DNA of 5,069 nt from Lachnospiraceae bacterium (GTDB lineage: Bacteria > Bacillota > Clostridia > Lachnospirales > Lachnospiraceae), in NCBI GenBank assembly GCA_003447895.1, contig DLYC01000189.1, forward strand, positions 1-5,069, read 5' to 3'. Below, piece after piece: positions 4,848 through 5,069 of the stretch. A program made the translations under genes and the position numbers. Position 1 is the first letter of the stretch, and each line of letters begins with the position of its first letter. Below the pieces are notes generated by a model. That model saw only the letters and a program-made list of their open reading frames with translations. It did no database searches and was not told the origin of the DNA.

Positions 4848-5069
4848 ACGAATTCTCCCAAATAGATCACTTCGCGCTCAAGCTTCACGCCCGAATTCTC
4901 CAGAACCTGCCTCTGCACCTCCTCGATCAGCGCCCGGACCTGTGCCGCGCTCGCGCCGCCTCTGTTGATGACAAATCCCGCGTGCTTTTCCGAGACCTGC
5001 GCCTCTCCCACGCGAAAGCCCTTAAGACCCGCGTCCTCGATCAATTTTCCGGCAAAATATCCCTCCGGC
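4844..5069 (-). CDS. murB: UDP-N-acetylenolpyruvoylglucosamine reductase MurB, C-terminal part (5' end outside the window)
   Basis: The window shows the last 74 codons plus stop of MurB. This FAD enzyme reduces UDP-GlcNAc-enolpyruvate with NADPH to UDP-MurNAc in the cytosolic stage of peptidoglycan synthesis. The visible part opens with PEGYFAGKLIEDAGLKGFRV and continues with AQVSEKHAGFVINRGGA, which are typical of the C-terminal substrate-binding domain of the type II enzyme found in Firmicutes. It ends LEREVIYLGEFV, where the E-x-E-V motif carries the conserved glutamate of the family. The serine of the preceding GSxFKRP block would lie just beyond the window edge. The stop overlaps the rapZ start (ATGA), so the two are probably translationally coupled. 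Confidence 0.97.
   Translation of the reverse strand, partial: PEGYFAGKLIEDAGLKGFRVGEAQVSEKHAGFVINRGGASAAQVRALIEEVQRQVLENSGVKLEREVIYLGEFV

Noticed and set aside
3435..4865. Plus-strand open frame of 476 codons
   Set aside because: It runs antisense across whiA and rapZ, both full length with conserved motifs. Its length follows from the GC-rich codon pattern of the true genes.

Overview
The window reads as chromosomal DNA of a moderately GC-rich member of the Clostridia, most likely Lachnospiraceae. This is inferred from the murB-rapZ-whiA-HPr gene order and the style of the proteins; no rRNA or other direct taxonomic marker is present. Every gene I can support lies on the minus strand, so the layout is described from right to left, in the direction of transcription. 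The long plus-strand open frames are antisense shadows of these genes.

Right half (5069 to about 2435): a tightly packed operon. It opens with the C-terminal part of murB (cell-wall precursor synthesis), cut by the window edge. murB overlaps rapZ (P-loop nucleotide-binding protein) by 4 nt. After 112 nt comes whiA (LAGLIDADG-type/HTH DNA-binding regulator), which overlaps a Crh-like HPr-family gene by 4 nt. The cluster matches the yvcJ-yvcK-whiA-crh locus of Bacillus, but no yvcK/glmR lies between rapZ and whiA. It ends at a strong hairpin terminator at 2435-2487. Two residues are unusual: the HPr-like protein has Glu at position 15 instead of the phosphorylatable His, and the RapZ P-loop reads GK-Leu instead of GK-Ser/Thr.

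Middle (about 2434 to 2123): an AT-rich stretch with no convincing gene. It holds a perfect 11-bp palindrome and three perfect tandem duplications of 11 to 13 nt.

Left half (2122 to 1): a near-consensus promoter drives a gene for a GNAT acetyltransferase with an extra N-terminal region. An almost complete class I PLP-dependent aminotransferase follows 33 nt downstream, probably co-transcribed and cut by the left edge just after its substrate-binding Arg. The most unusual feature is an 87-nt inverted pair of palindromes, REPIN-like in form, lying in frame inside the GNAT coding sequence and encoding a duplicated MVPGTI peptide. The GNAT mRNA also appears to be leaderless or nearly so.

Functionally, the right operon joins cell-wall synthesis (MurB) with regulators tied to carbon metabolism and growth (RapZ, WhiA, Crh-like). 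The left pair looks like an independent metabolic unit. I do not see a clearly new multi-gene system. The best leads are the in-frame palindromic element and the atypical active-site residues.
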